From the NCBI GenBank assembly GCA_012512605.1, contig JAAZDX010000023.1, positions 1 to 26,657 on the forward strand: a stretch of DNA of 26,657 bases, written 5' to 3'. This DNA is from Bacillota bacterium. GTDB taxonomy: Bacteria > Bacillota > UBA4882 > UBA10575. Below the pieces are notes generated by a model. That model made no database searches and had not been told where the DNA came from. It worked only from the letters and a program-made list of their open reading frames with translations. Below are positions 1 to 6,933 of this stretch, piece after piece (within the stretch, counting starts at the first letter, position 1; every line of letters begins with the position of its first letter). Made by a program: the position numbers and the translations under genes.

Positions 1-34
1 GCGGTTGTTGGTTCGAATCCAACTCGGGGAGCCA
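1..34 (+). tRNA. 3' end of a tRNA, probably tRNA-Asn (5' part outside window)
   Basis: The sequence opens with a complete T-arm: stem 7-11 (GTTGG) pairs with 19-23 (CCAAC) around the canonical loop TTCGAAT at 12-18. The 3' acceptor strand TCGGGGA (24-30), G discriminator (31) and encoded CCA (32-34) follow. The anticodon is outside the window. G73 with a 5' strand that would read TCCCCGA matches Firmicute tRNA-Asn genes, so Asn is an inference. It is followed 9 bases later by a second tRNA. Confidence 0.85.
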
Positions 35-43
35 TAATTATTT

Positions 44-118
44 GGGCCCATAGCTCAGCGGTGGAGCAGTCGGCTCATAACCGATCGGTCCCTGGTTAGA
101 ATCCAGGTGGGCCCACCA
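44..118 (+). tRNA. tRNA with CAT anticodon (Met or lysidine-type Ile2)
   Basis: A full 75-base cloverleaf with encoded CCA. Acceptor GGGCCCA (44-50) pairs with TGGGCCC (108-114). The D-stem is GCTC/GAGC, and the anticodon stem GTCGG/CCGAT holds loop CTCATAA. T-stem CCTGG/CCAGG holds loop TTAGAAT. The fully paired first position argues against initiator tRNA. The stretch GGCTCATAACC also occurs in Ile2(CAU) tRNAs, so elongator Met and Ile2 cannot be separated by eye. Two conserved bases are off: T-loop position 56 is A instead of C, and the last D-loop base is G instead of A21. Confidence 0.9.
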
Positions 119-138
119 ACCGAAAAAGATTATTGGAT

Positions 139-165
139 AAAAGTGGCGGATCACCACTTTTTTTT
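139..165 (+). terminator. Intrinsic terminator after the tRNA pair
   Basis: AAAAGTGG (139-146) pairs with CCACTTTT (154-161) around a 7-base loop and runs into a T-tract to 165. It would end the tRNA transcript before the Nif3 operon. Confidence 0.85.
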
Positions 166-367
166 GTTATAATGCGGCTTTGTCGGTCGTAAAGTGCCGT
201 TTATGTGGTAATATAAGGTAAAACCAGCGAAAAGATTGCACGGCAGGCAGGAAATGCGGTGACAACCTCGAAAATAGTAAAATAAAAGTTATTATGTACA
301 GTCCTTGGTTTATATTATTATTATAAAAAGCTAACTATTTGGCACGTAGACAGAAGGTGAAGCATAA

Positions 368-1483
368 ATGCCGACTGTGCGGCAGATTACATCAATCTTA
401 GAAGAACTAGCGCCTTTGGCGTTGGCCGAATCCTGGGATAACGTTGGTTTACAGGTGGGCCGCTTTGACCGTGAAGTCACCGGCCTTTTGTTGGCTTTGG
501 ATTTATCTCCGGCGGTTTTAGCCGAAGCCCGGCAGAAACAGACCAATCTGATTATCACCCATCATCCCCTGATCTTTAAACCCCTTAATAACCTCCAGTT
601 TGACCGGCCCGGTGGTGCGCTTTGGGAGGAGATTATTGCTGGGGGTTTTGTTGTCTACGCCATGCACACCAATTATGACCGGGCCGCCGACGGATTAAAT
701 CAATACCTGGCCGAACTTTTACAGCTTACCCAGGTCGAACCGGTGGAAGAGGGGGCTGGAGAATACCTTAAACTGGTGGTTTTTGTCCCTGAAGACCACG
801 CCGAACCGGTCTTTGCGGCCATCACGGCGGCGGGTGCCGGTTGGATCGGTAATTATAGCCACTGCACTTTCCGGACGCCGGGGGTGGGGACCTTCTTACC
901 GCAAAGCGGAGCCAATCCCTTTTTGGGTGACGTTGGCACTGTTTCGTCGGTCCCGGAGGTGCGGTTGGAGACGATTATTCCGGTCTGGAAGCGGGAGCGG
1001 ATCATCAAAGCAATGCTGTCCGCCCATCCTTATGAGGAGGTGGCTTACGATCTTTACCCGGTTGTCCAGAAGGGTGGCCGTGCCGGACTGGGCCGGGTCG
1101 GAGTTTTACCGGCACCGAAACCTTTTTCCAGTTTTTTAGCAGAGGTCAAAGCCTTATTTAACGGCGAAACTTTGCGCTGGGGCGGTTTTCCGCGGGAGAC
1201 GGTGCAAAGGATTGCGGTGATTGGCGGCAGCGGTGGTAAATACCTGCACCAGGCAAAGGGGAAAGGAGCGGAGGTCCTGATCACCTCCGATTTAGGTTAC
1301 CATGATTTTCTCGACGCCGAACAAAGCGGCGTGACCATAGTGGAAGTGGGACACCACACCATTGAGGCGGTTGGCTTGAACCGAATTAAGGATTATCTAG
1401 AACAAGACCCGTCTTTGACTCCCGAGTTTAAAGCACGGATCTATCTTAGTGAACACCGCATAAAACCCTACTCAATATATTAG
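368..1483 (+). CDS. yqfO: Nif3-like dinuclear metal-centre protein (YqfO type)
   Basis: 371 residues, the length of the long Nif3/YqfO form (about 370). Metal ligands typical of the family are visible: the His pair in THHPL (65-66), HTNYD (100-104), and near the C-terminus GHHTIE (His329, His330, Glu333). Between the two Nif3 halves, roughly residues 130-235, sits the PII/CutA-like insert of the long form, with an AHPYEEVAYD stretch. The family forms hexameric rings with two metals per site; its physiological reaction is unsettled, although some members are annotated as GTP cyclohydrolase 1 type 2. Start supported by AAGGTGA at 354-360, 7 bases upstream. It is the first gene of a four-gene operon with very tight spacing downstream of the second gene. 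Confidence 0.93.
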   Translation: MPTVRQITSILEELAPLALAESWDNVGLQVGRFDREVTGLLLALDLSPAVLAEARQKQTNLIITHHPLIFKPLNNLQFDRPGGALWEEIIAGGFVVYAMHTNYDRAADGLNQYLAELLQLTQVEPVEEGAGEYLKLVVFVPEDHAEPVFAAITAAGAGWIGNYSHCTFRTPGVGTFLPQSGANPFLGDVGTVSSVPEVRLETIIPVWKRERIIKAMLSAHPYEEVAYDLYPVVQKGGRAGLGRVGVLPAPKPFSSFLAEVKALFNGETLRWGGFPRETVQRIAVIGGSGGKYLHQAKGKGAEVLITSDLGYHDFLDAEQSGVTIVEVGHHTIEAVGLNRIKDYLEQDPSLTPEFKARIYLSEHRIKPYSIY

Positions 1484-1552
1484 TCACTATAAAGAACAGG
1501 AGCTTGTCGCCTACCGTCACGACTGACCAGGACTACGAAGGAGGGTTTCGAA

Positions 1553-1735
1553 ATGGCTAAAAAGTGCGAGCTATGTGGTAAAGTTATTTCAGCGGAACGG
1601 CTGGAAGCTTTACCGGAAACCAAAAGGTGTGTCAAGTGTGCAAAGGAGAAGGGCTCCGATATTGTGGCCCGCCGGTCCGAGATCGGGATGGATATCGACA
1701 CCTACAAAGATCTCCTTGGCGCAATCCGTAGTTAG
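1553..1735 (+). CDS. Small DksA/TraR-type C4 zinc-finger protein
   Basis: 60 residues. CxxC at 5-8 and CxxC at 26-29, with ISAERLEALPET between them, give the pattern of the C-terminal zinc finger of DksA/TraR proteins (CxxCG, RLxALP, CxxC). The coiled-coil arm that DksA inserts into the RNA polymerase secondary channel is absent, so it is only the finger plus a 30-residue tail. Strong ribosome binding site AAGGAGGG (1538-1545), 7 bases before ATG. Its stop is directly followed by the ATG of the next gene, so the two are probably translated together. Partner and function are unknown. Confidence 0.85.
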   Translation: MAKKCELCGKVISAERLEALPETKRCVKCAKEKGSDIVARRSEIGMDIDTYKDLLGAIRS

Positions 1736-2467
1736 ATGATGATGGACAAAAATCCGGATTTATCCTTATTATATCGCTATCAGGAAGCGCGACGCCGCCT
1801 GACGGCTTGTGAGGGTGAACTTGCCGCTTGGCAGGGGCAAAAGGTGCTTGCCGATCTGAAGAACCAGGTACAGACGGCGCATCAGGCGGCCGAACGGCTC
1901 AAGGCCGAATGTAACCGCTTGAAAAAGGAGAACCGGCGGTTGGAAGGCGAATGCCGGGATTACGAAGCGCAACTTCATGACCTAGAAACCACCTTATACA
2001 GTGGGAAAATTTCGGCCCCGAAAGAACTGGAACAACTGCAAAGAAGGATTGCCGAGTACCAAACGGCCAAAACGGAGCGGGAGGAGAAGATCCTTAACCA
2101 GCTCTATCTATTGGAAACCAAAGAACAGGAGTTAACCGCGGCGCAAAAGCAAGTCGAGGCGCTCGAAGCCAAGCTGACGGCTGCCACTGGGGACGTTACC
2201 CAGCGGGTTCATGCCCTCCAGGAACGCTGTACGGAGTTACAAAAAGAAGTGGAGGACCTGGACCGGGCTTTACCGGAGAATTTAAAAGGGTTTTACCAAC
2301 GTTCCGTCAAAGTATTAAAGGGGGTCGTCGTGGTGCCGATCAAGGAAAAAACGTGTGGCTTTTGCCACATGATCATTCCTCCTGCTGTTTTGGAAAAGGT
2401 TAAAAAGGGCGGCTCCGGTGTGATGTTATGTGAAAACTGTGGACGGGGGTTGTTTGAGCAAAAATGA
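1736..2467 (+). CDS. Coiled-coil protein with C-terminal C4 zinc ribbon (CT398-like)
   Basis: 243 residues. About residues 15-180 are Glu/Lys/Gln/Leu-rich heptad-like sequence, predicted as a long helical hairpin. The C-terminus carries CxxC at 207-210 and CxxC at 232-235 separated by an IIPPAVLEKVKKG linker. This matches the CT398/zf-RING_7 family, often annotated as a zinc ribbon domain protein; CT398 of Chlamydia has been linked to RNA polymerase and secretion-system proteins, but no general function is settled. There is no clear Shine-Dalgarno: the ATGATGATG start abuts the TAG of the zinc-finger gene, implying translational coupling. The stop overlaps the next start (ATGA). Confidence 0.85.
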   Translation: MMMDKNPDLSLLYRYQEARRRLTACEGELAAWQGQKVLADLKNQVQTAHQAAERLKAECNRLKKENRRLEGECRDYEAQLHDLETTLYSGKISAPKELEQLQRRIAEYQTAKTEREEKILNQLYLLETKEQELTAAQKQVEALEAKLTAATGDVTQRVHALQERCTELQKEVEDLDRALPENLKGFYQRSVKVLKGVVVVPIKEKTCGFCHMIIPPAVLEKVKKGGSGVMLCENCGRGLFEQK

Positions 2468-3171
2468 ACCAGTATGCAAGGGATTTCCGACGTTTTCTTC
2501 ATCGTGAATATATTCCGATTACCAAAGGGCTTATTGTCCTGAGTCTGACTCTTTTTATCGCCCATCATCTATTGTCTTTGCTGCGGATTAACCTCTTCTC
2601 CTTGTTTTATTTTCCGACTTTACGTTGGTTGTGGCGGCCTTGGACCTTGTTGACCTATCCCATAGTCAACCGGAGCCTTGGTGATCTTTTCGCCCTCCTC
2701 TGGTTATGGTTTATAGGCGGTAGTCTAGAGCGAAGTTGGGGTGGACAGACCTACGGTCTTATCTTGGGCCTGGTGACGGGGGTCACCAGTTTGGCCTTTT
2801 CCCTAGTTTCTTGGTTTTTTGGCGTGAATATCTACCTCACCGGTTTATGGCTGCCCCTGACCGGTCTTACCTGGGCGTGGGCTAAACTTTACCCCGACCG
2901 GGAGCTCTTATTTTGGGGGCTGTTTCCGATCAAAGCCCAGTGGCTGGCCTGGATCCATGCCGGATTAATCTTCTTCAATTATTTAGGGTATAATCTCTTC
3001 TTTGCTGTGGCCGCCGTCAGTAGTATCGCCGTCGCCTACCTGTTTACCGGCCACGGACCCTTTGCCCGTGGTGTCCGCTACTGGGCGTGGACCCATAACT
3101 ATCCGGGGAAGGGCTGGTCGGAAAGGATGAAAAACAAATGGCGGCGTAGGCGGTTAAAGGTGATGAAGTGA
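2464..3171 (+). CDS. Rhomboid-like integral membrane protein, catalytic serine motif missing
   Basis: 235 residues with about six hydrophobic segments and a very basic tail (MKNKWRRRRLKVMK). Rhomboid-fold landmarks are visible: RPWTLLTYPIVNRS before a transmembrane segment, FIGGSLERSWG, and the LYPDRELLFWGLFPIKAQWLAW segment that follows the active-site helix in rhomboid proteases. At the place of the GxSG motif the sequence reads GLWLPLTG, and no matching His is seen in the last membrane segment. I therefore infer a pseudoprotease that may bind membrane proteins without cutting them. The start overlaps the previous stop by 4 bases (ATGA). Last gene of the operon; a terminator follows at 3281. 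Confidence 0.75.
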   Translation: MNQYARDFRRFLHREYIPITKGLIVLSLTLFIAHHLLSLLRINLFSLFYFPTLRWLWRPWTLLTYPIVNRSLGDLFALLWLWFIGGSLERSWGGQTYGLILGLVTGVTSLAFSLVSWFFGVNIYLTGLWLPLTGLTWAWAKLYPDRELLFWGLFPIKAQWLAWIHAGLIFFNYLGYNLFFAVAAVSSIAVAYLFTGHGPFARGVRYWAWTHNYPGKGWSERMKNKWRRRRLKVMK

Positions 3172-3280
3172 GCAGTTGCTGGTATTTCCGGAGTATTTGC
3201 GAAGGAGATAAGGATCTTTCCTAAAGTTAAGTTATAAACGCAAAGTAAGATATTAGAGATAAAAGGCTCGTTTGCCACAG

Positions 3281-3316
3281 AAAAGACTCCCCACAGAGCG
3301 GGGAGTCTTTTGCTTT
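3281..3316. terminator. Bidirectional intrinsic terminator
   Basis: AAAAGACTCCCC (3281-3292) pairs perfectly with GGGGAGTCTTTT (3300-3311), a 12-bp stem with a 7-base loop. The flanking A- and T-runs let it act on both strands. It lies between the convergent Nif3 operon (+) and the barrel gene at 3360-4580 (-). Confidence 0.9.
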
Positions 3317-3359
3317 ACTTTAATGTTGGTTTAATGCGGCTACGTTACTATACGGTTGT

Positions 3360-4580
3360 TTAAAAATGGAGCGCAGTCATTGCGGCAGCGTAGACCCCGT
3401 CTCCTTCCCCAACCCATCCGAGATGGAGATTGAGCCAGAAGCAAAAGAGATGGAGTTCGACAAGGCCGTCATAGCCAAGGGCTCCATCCTGGTAAGAGAG
3501 GTTGCCCGCTAAACGCAGGAGATGACGGGGACGCCATTCCAATCCCGTTTGGTAGCAAGGCTTACTGGAGATGCCCCAACCATCGGCAAAGCCCTTTTCC
3601 AACCCCAAGTGCCAATAGAGGTTGCCCAGCAGACGGTAAGAGCCCTGCGCCTGGAGGACCAGGGGTAAGGATAAGGAGTAATTTGGAATGCGGGTCTCTT
3701 TGTTCTGCTCTTCGAAGTCGATGTCGAAACCATCCTCGGTGATTTCGCCAAAACAGCGATAAGAGTCTTCACGGAGATTGTTCCATTTGATGACGCCGAT
3801 GTTTTTCAGGGCGAGACCGGCGCGAAACCGATCGTGGTCGTAAACCACACCTAAATCGGCTAAAAAACCGGTTCCGGATGGATTCTGGAATAAGGACTGG
3901 ATCAGTTGGCTTGCACTGGTGGGATCTTTATCCGGGAATTCAGTATGCAGAGAACGGTACTCCACATCCAGCTCGGTTTTTTCCAAATCCTCTTTGTTGA
4001 AGACGACTGTTCCTCTGGTGACCTCCGCCTTGACTAAACTATAACCCCGAACATAACGCAGGGTAACCCCGACGCCCAGATGGGAGTTGCTGGATAACGT
4101 AAACGGGTGGCCGTAGGTAAGATCAAGGGAGGTTCCAGTGAGCGCATTAAGCTTCGAACCGACCAGATTGTGATCAGCGTTGGTTCTATCGGTCTCCAGG
4201 AGTATCAGCTTGGGGAGTCCGTAGTCCATCTGTGCCGATCCGCTTGCAAACGGTCTAACCTGCAGGGCGAAACGGCCAATGGTTAAACCTGCTTTGAGCT
4301 CAGTGGCAAAATTGGTGTTAAAGTCATTTTCGTCAAGCCGGGCGAGGATGTCTGCTTTGACGCCGGGTTGTTCCAGATCAAGATCGAGATCATTAACTGT
4401 AAAAAGGTTATTATGCCCCCCAAAGGAGATATAAGGAAGAACTAGTTCAAAACGGGTATTGGAGAAAGCGGCTTCAGCCGGATTATCGTACGTAAACCCC
4501 CAAGCGGAACCAGCAGTACAGCAGATGATAAAAATAAGAGTGAACGCGACGACGATACTATAACGAAGAGACCTAGCCAT
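3360..4580 (-). CDS. Secreted outer-membrane beta-barrel protein, FadL/UPF0164-like
   Basis: 406 residues with a signal peptide (about 1-28, cleavage after SAWG). The mature start FTYDNPAEAAFSNTRFELVL resembles the NPA...F opening of FadL/UPF0164/TraF-like barrels. GFLADLGVVYDHDRFRAGLA followed by LKNIG resembles their late-barrel motif. The rest alternates polar and hydrophobic residues as in beta strands, and the chain ends in TALHF with a C-terminal phenylalanine, the usual barrel-assembly signal. Likely a transport or structural barrel; the substrate is unknown. Ribosome binding site AAGGAAAGGAG on the minus strand just before the ATG. It is a single-gene unit between the terminator at 3281 and the polymerase gene upstream. 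I am fairly sure of the barrel and less sure of the family. Confidence 0.75.
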   Translation of the reverse strand: MARSLRYSIVVAFTLIFIICCTAGSAWGFTYDNPAEAAFSNTRFELVLPYISFGGHNNLFTVNDLDLDLEQPGVKADILARLDENDFNTNFATELKAGLTIGRFALQVRPFASGSAQMDYGLPKLILLETDRTNADHNLVGSKLNALTGTSLDLTYGHPFTLSSNSHLGVGVTLRYVRGYSLVKAEVTRGTVVFNKEDLEKTELDVEYRSLHTEFPDKDPTSASQLIQSLFQNPSGTGFLADLGVVYDHDRFRAGLALKNIGVIKWNNLREDSYRCFGEITEDGFDIDFEEQNKETRIPNYSLSLPLVLQAQGSYRLLGNLYWHLGLEKGFADGWGISSKPCYQTGLEWRPRHLLRLAGNLSYQDGALGYDGLVELHLFCFWLNLHLGWVGEGDGVYAAAMTALHF

Positions 4581-4690
4581 TGTGATGTCTCCTTTCCTTA
4601 TGTAATCGTTTATTCAACTAATCGGCAATGAAACTGAAAAGAATAATAGCTAATTTGGAAGTGTTACGAAAACACCCTTAATAGCTGGAA

Positions 4691-5587
4691 TTATATGATA
4701 AATTTTAACGGCAGTTCCTGTTGGAGGGTGAGGAGGGGGGCGAACAAGTCGCCGGTGGTTGCCAGGCGGGTGGGGGCGGTGGTGATGGTGAAAAGGTCCG
4801 GTTGGACGGTGGGGAGCTCTTCCCAGGTGACCGGCATGGAGACAGGAGCACCAGCCAAAGGTCGAAGGCTGTAGACGGAAGCAATGGTCTTTCCCTTCAG
4901 GTTTTGCAGGTGATCGATGTAGACTTTGCCCCCGCGGGCCGAGACCTTCCGCTCGTTGGTGGCCAGTTCAGGAAGGACCTGGATCACCGCTTCACCCAGC
5001 CGTTGCACAAAGGTGGCCGTTTCCTGGTAACTATAGACCGGTTTGATCGGAAGATAAAGGTGGAGTCCGGTCGCCCCGGAGATTTTAGGGAAGAGCACCA
5101 GCCCCAGGTGGTCGGTGAGGGTTTTGAGGGCTTGGGCTACCTGGACGGCTTCCCGGAAGGTGGCGGGGGCCATCGGATCGAGATCAAAGATCACATAAGT
5201 CGGATAATCCAGGTGCTCCTGGGGCGAAAGCCAGGGGTGAATCTCAATACATCCCAGGTTGACAGCCCAGATCAGCGTCTCTAGGTTATTAGCCATAACA
5301 TAGTGGGTCACCCGTTTTTGGGCGCGGATCGGGATTGTTTTGACCCAGGGCGGGGCCTCCGGAAAGTTTTTTTGGTAAAAAAAATCGCCGTTGATTCCTT
5401 CCGGGTAGCGGACCAGGGAGAGGGGACGGTCTTTAAGGTGGGGGGCAAGATAAGGCCAGACCTTTATATAATAGGCCATGACATCCCCCTTGGTGTAGCC
5501 GTCCTGCGGCCAAAAGGGTTTGTCCAGGTTTTTTACCGGGATGTGGTGGCCATTGATCGTTAGGTGTTGGGTTAGGGTTGTGGGCAA
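4691..5587 (-). CDS. Stand-alone LigD-type DNA repair polymerase/primase
   Basis: 298 residues, the usual size of the LigD polymerase domain (archaeo-eukaryotic primase fold of bacterial non-homologous end joining). Catalytic DxD is in YVIFDLDP (Asp135, Asp137). SGATGLHLYLP (170-180, His176) is the nucleotide-binding motif, and KVYIDHLQN holds the third acidic residue (Asp225). SVYSLRPLAGAPVSMPVTWE is the typical C-terminal block. The open frame extends to 5752, but that extension is unlike the family and runs into the divergent gene. A TTG at 5587 follows an AAAGGAG ribosome binding site 8 bases upstream and fits the domain start, so I chose it. No ligase, nuclease or Ku gene is in the window. 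Confidence 0.87.
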   Translation of the reverse strand: MPTTLTQHLTINGHHIPVKNLDKPFWPQDGYTKGDVMAYYIKVWPYLAPHLKDRPLSLVRYPEGINGDFFYQKNFPEAPPWVKTIPIRAQKRVTHYVMANNLETLIWAVNLGCIEIHPWLSPQEHLDYPTYVIFDLDPMAPATFREAVQVAQALKTLTDHLGLVLFPKISGATGLHLYLPIKPVYSYQETATFVQRLGEAVIQVLPELATNERKVSARGGKVYIDHLQNLKGKTIASVYSLRPLAGAPVSMPVTWEELPTVQPDLFTITTAPTRLATTGDLFAPLLTLQQELPLKFII

Positions 5588-5740
5588 GGCGGGTTCTCCT
5601 TTGTTTTGGATATTAATATTCTCGACCGGAAGGATATTTTTTAACCAGGGTGAAGTTAATAACAAAGACCGGCATAACGGATACCATTTAAGGAAAAAAT
5701 AGGTTATAGATAAACCGGGTGGAGAAGAGGAGGAAAGGCG

Positions 5741-6823
5741 ATGCGAAAACAAAAAATCGGGTGGATTTTCGCGCTCTGTGTGTTATTTATCCTGGGATCG
5801 GCGTTGCCTGTTACCGCGTTGGGCGAAACGGTTTCCTGGCAATTTGAGCATGAACTCCGGATCTGGGGGATTGATCTAATCTGGAGCCGTCTGGGCTACC
5901 CGTTGTTTCCCGGTGTTGATACGGCCTACTTTCTTAGTGTCGGCGGTGGCCTTGAGACCTTTGGTTTTTACCGTCTACCCGATGGGTCGCCGTATCGGCC
6001 GCCGCAGAATGGTAAGAACCGCGCTTTATACGAAAACGCCAATCTCACCTGGAGCCTGGGGTTGAAACAGGGCTTGGCTTATGATCCCCGCCGCCTCCGG
6101 AATCTTTGCGAAGCGGTCTTGGTCTACTACGGCCGCTACGACCATCATCTGCGCGACTGGACGCCGGATGCGCTGCTTTATGCTACATCCTTACCCGACC
6201 GTGCGGGCGGAGTCCAAAACGCCATCCTTACCGGGCTCCTTTATAACGGGGTCGATGGGGGCCGGGAGCAGTGGCTGAAGGAAGGGTTTTATGCCGAACT
6301 AACGGGCGAATTTGCCCCGCGCGGCCTGTTCAACGCAGCGACGGGTGCCGATTATCACCGTTTAAATGGGACAATGCTCTGGTTCTATCCTTTAAGCGTC
6401 GGGGACAAGCTCTGTATCTATCTGGCCGAGCGTTTTGTCTATGACCACCTGGGTGGGGATTATATCCCGGTTCGGGCCCGGACGACGCTAGGGGGCTTCA
6501 GTAAATACCCCGGTTTTGCTCCGGGACTGGGTGGGAGTCTCCGGGGGGTGGACGCCGGTCGGTTTGATGGTTATGTGAAGGCCGTGAATAACCTGGAAGT
6601 CCGGTTCGGTTTTCTCCAGTGGCGTGAGTTCGGGGTGGTGCCGGAGGTGGTCGCCTACTTTGATTTTGGCGTGACCGATAATCTGACCTCCCGCTTGGAT
6701 TTTGACCAGGTCTTGACCGCTGCGGGAATTGGGATTGGCATCGCCGATCTGCTCGTCTATGGGAATTACTGTTGGCAGGAAGACCGCTTCTCCTTAAACC
6801 TCGGCTTGGGTCTCCATTTTTAA
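5741..6823 (+). CDS. Omp85/D15-like outer-membrane barrel without POTRA domains
   Basis: 360 residues: signal peptide about 1-28 (cleavage after TALG), then one barrel-like domain ending NLGLGLHF with C-terminal Phe. LGGSLRGVDAGRF (RG at 268-269, GRF at 273-275) is the loop-6 motif region of BamA/Omp85 proteins. It is followed by NNLEVRF and VVAYFDFGV, matching the nlElRF...FxDxG pattern of the D15 surface-antigen domain. About 330 mature residues suffice for a 16-strand barrel but leave no room for POTRA domains, so a BamA role is unlikely. A transport or insertion role is inferred. Ribosome binding site GAGGAGG shortly before ATG. It is transcribed divergently from the polymerase gene, with about 150 bases for both promoters. 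Confidence 0.75.
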   Translation: MRKQKIGWIFALCVLFILGSALPVTALGETVSWQFEHELRIWGIDLIWSRLGYPLFPGVDTAYFLSVGGGLETFGFYRLPDGSPYRPPQNGKNRALYENANLTWSLGLKQGLAYDPRRLRNLCEAVLVYYGRYDHHLRDWTPDALLYATSLPDRAGGVQNAILTGLLYNGVDGGREQWLKEGFYAELTGEFAPRGLFNAATGADYHRLNGTMLWFYPLSVGDKLCIYLAERFVYDHLGGDYIPVRARTTLGGFSKYPGFAPGLGGSLRGVDAGRFDGYVKAVNNLEVRFGFLQWREFGVVPEVVAYFDFGVTDNLTSRLDFDQVLTAAGIGIGIADLLVYGNYCWQEDRFSLNLGLGLHF

Positions 6824-6858
6824 ACAGGCGAAGCGGTATGGAAACAAAGTACAGGACA

Positions 6859-6894
6859 AAAAGGCAGTGGTTGGCTAGGCAACCACTGCCTTTT
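6859..6894. terminator. Strong bidirectional terminator
   Basis: AAAAGGCAGTGGTTG (6859-6873) pairs perfectly with the 15 bases at 6880-6894 around a 6-base loop, with A-rich and T-rich flanks. It separates the D15-like gene (+) from the end of the pilus-like operon (-). Confidence 0.93.
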
Positions 6895-6933
6895 CCTGTA
6901 ACGGCTAAAGTAATGATTTTTGCGTTTTGTGCG

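Noticed and set aside
4721..5563. Plus-strand frames opposite the polymerase gene
   Set aside because: Gly-rich shadow translations without ribosome binding sites, opposite a clearly conserved gene.
5588..5752. Upstream extension of the LigD-type polymerase
   Set aside because: It would overlap the divergent gene start and has no family similarity; the TTG at 5587 has a good ribosome binding site.
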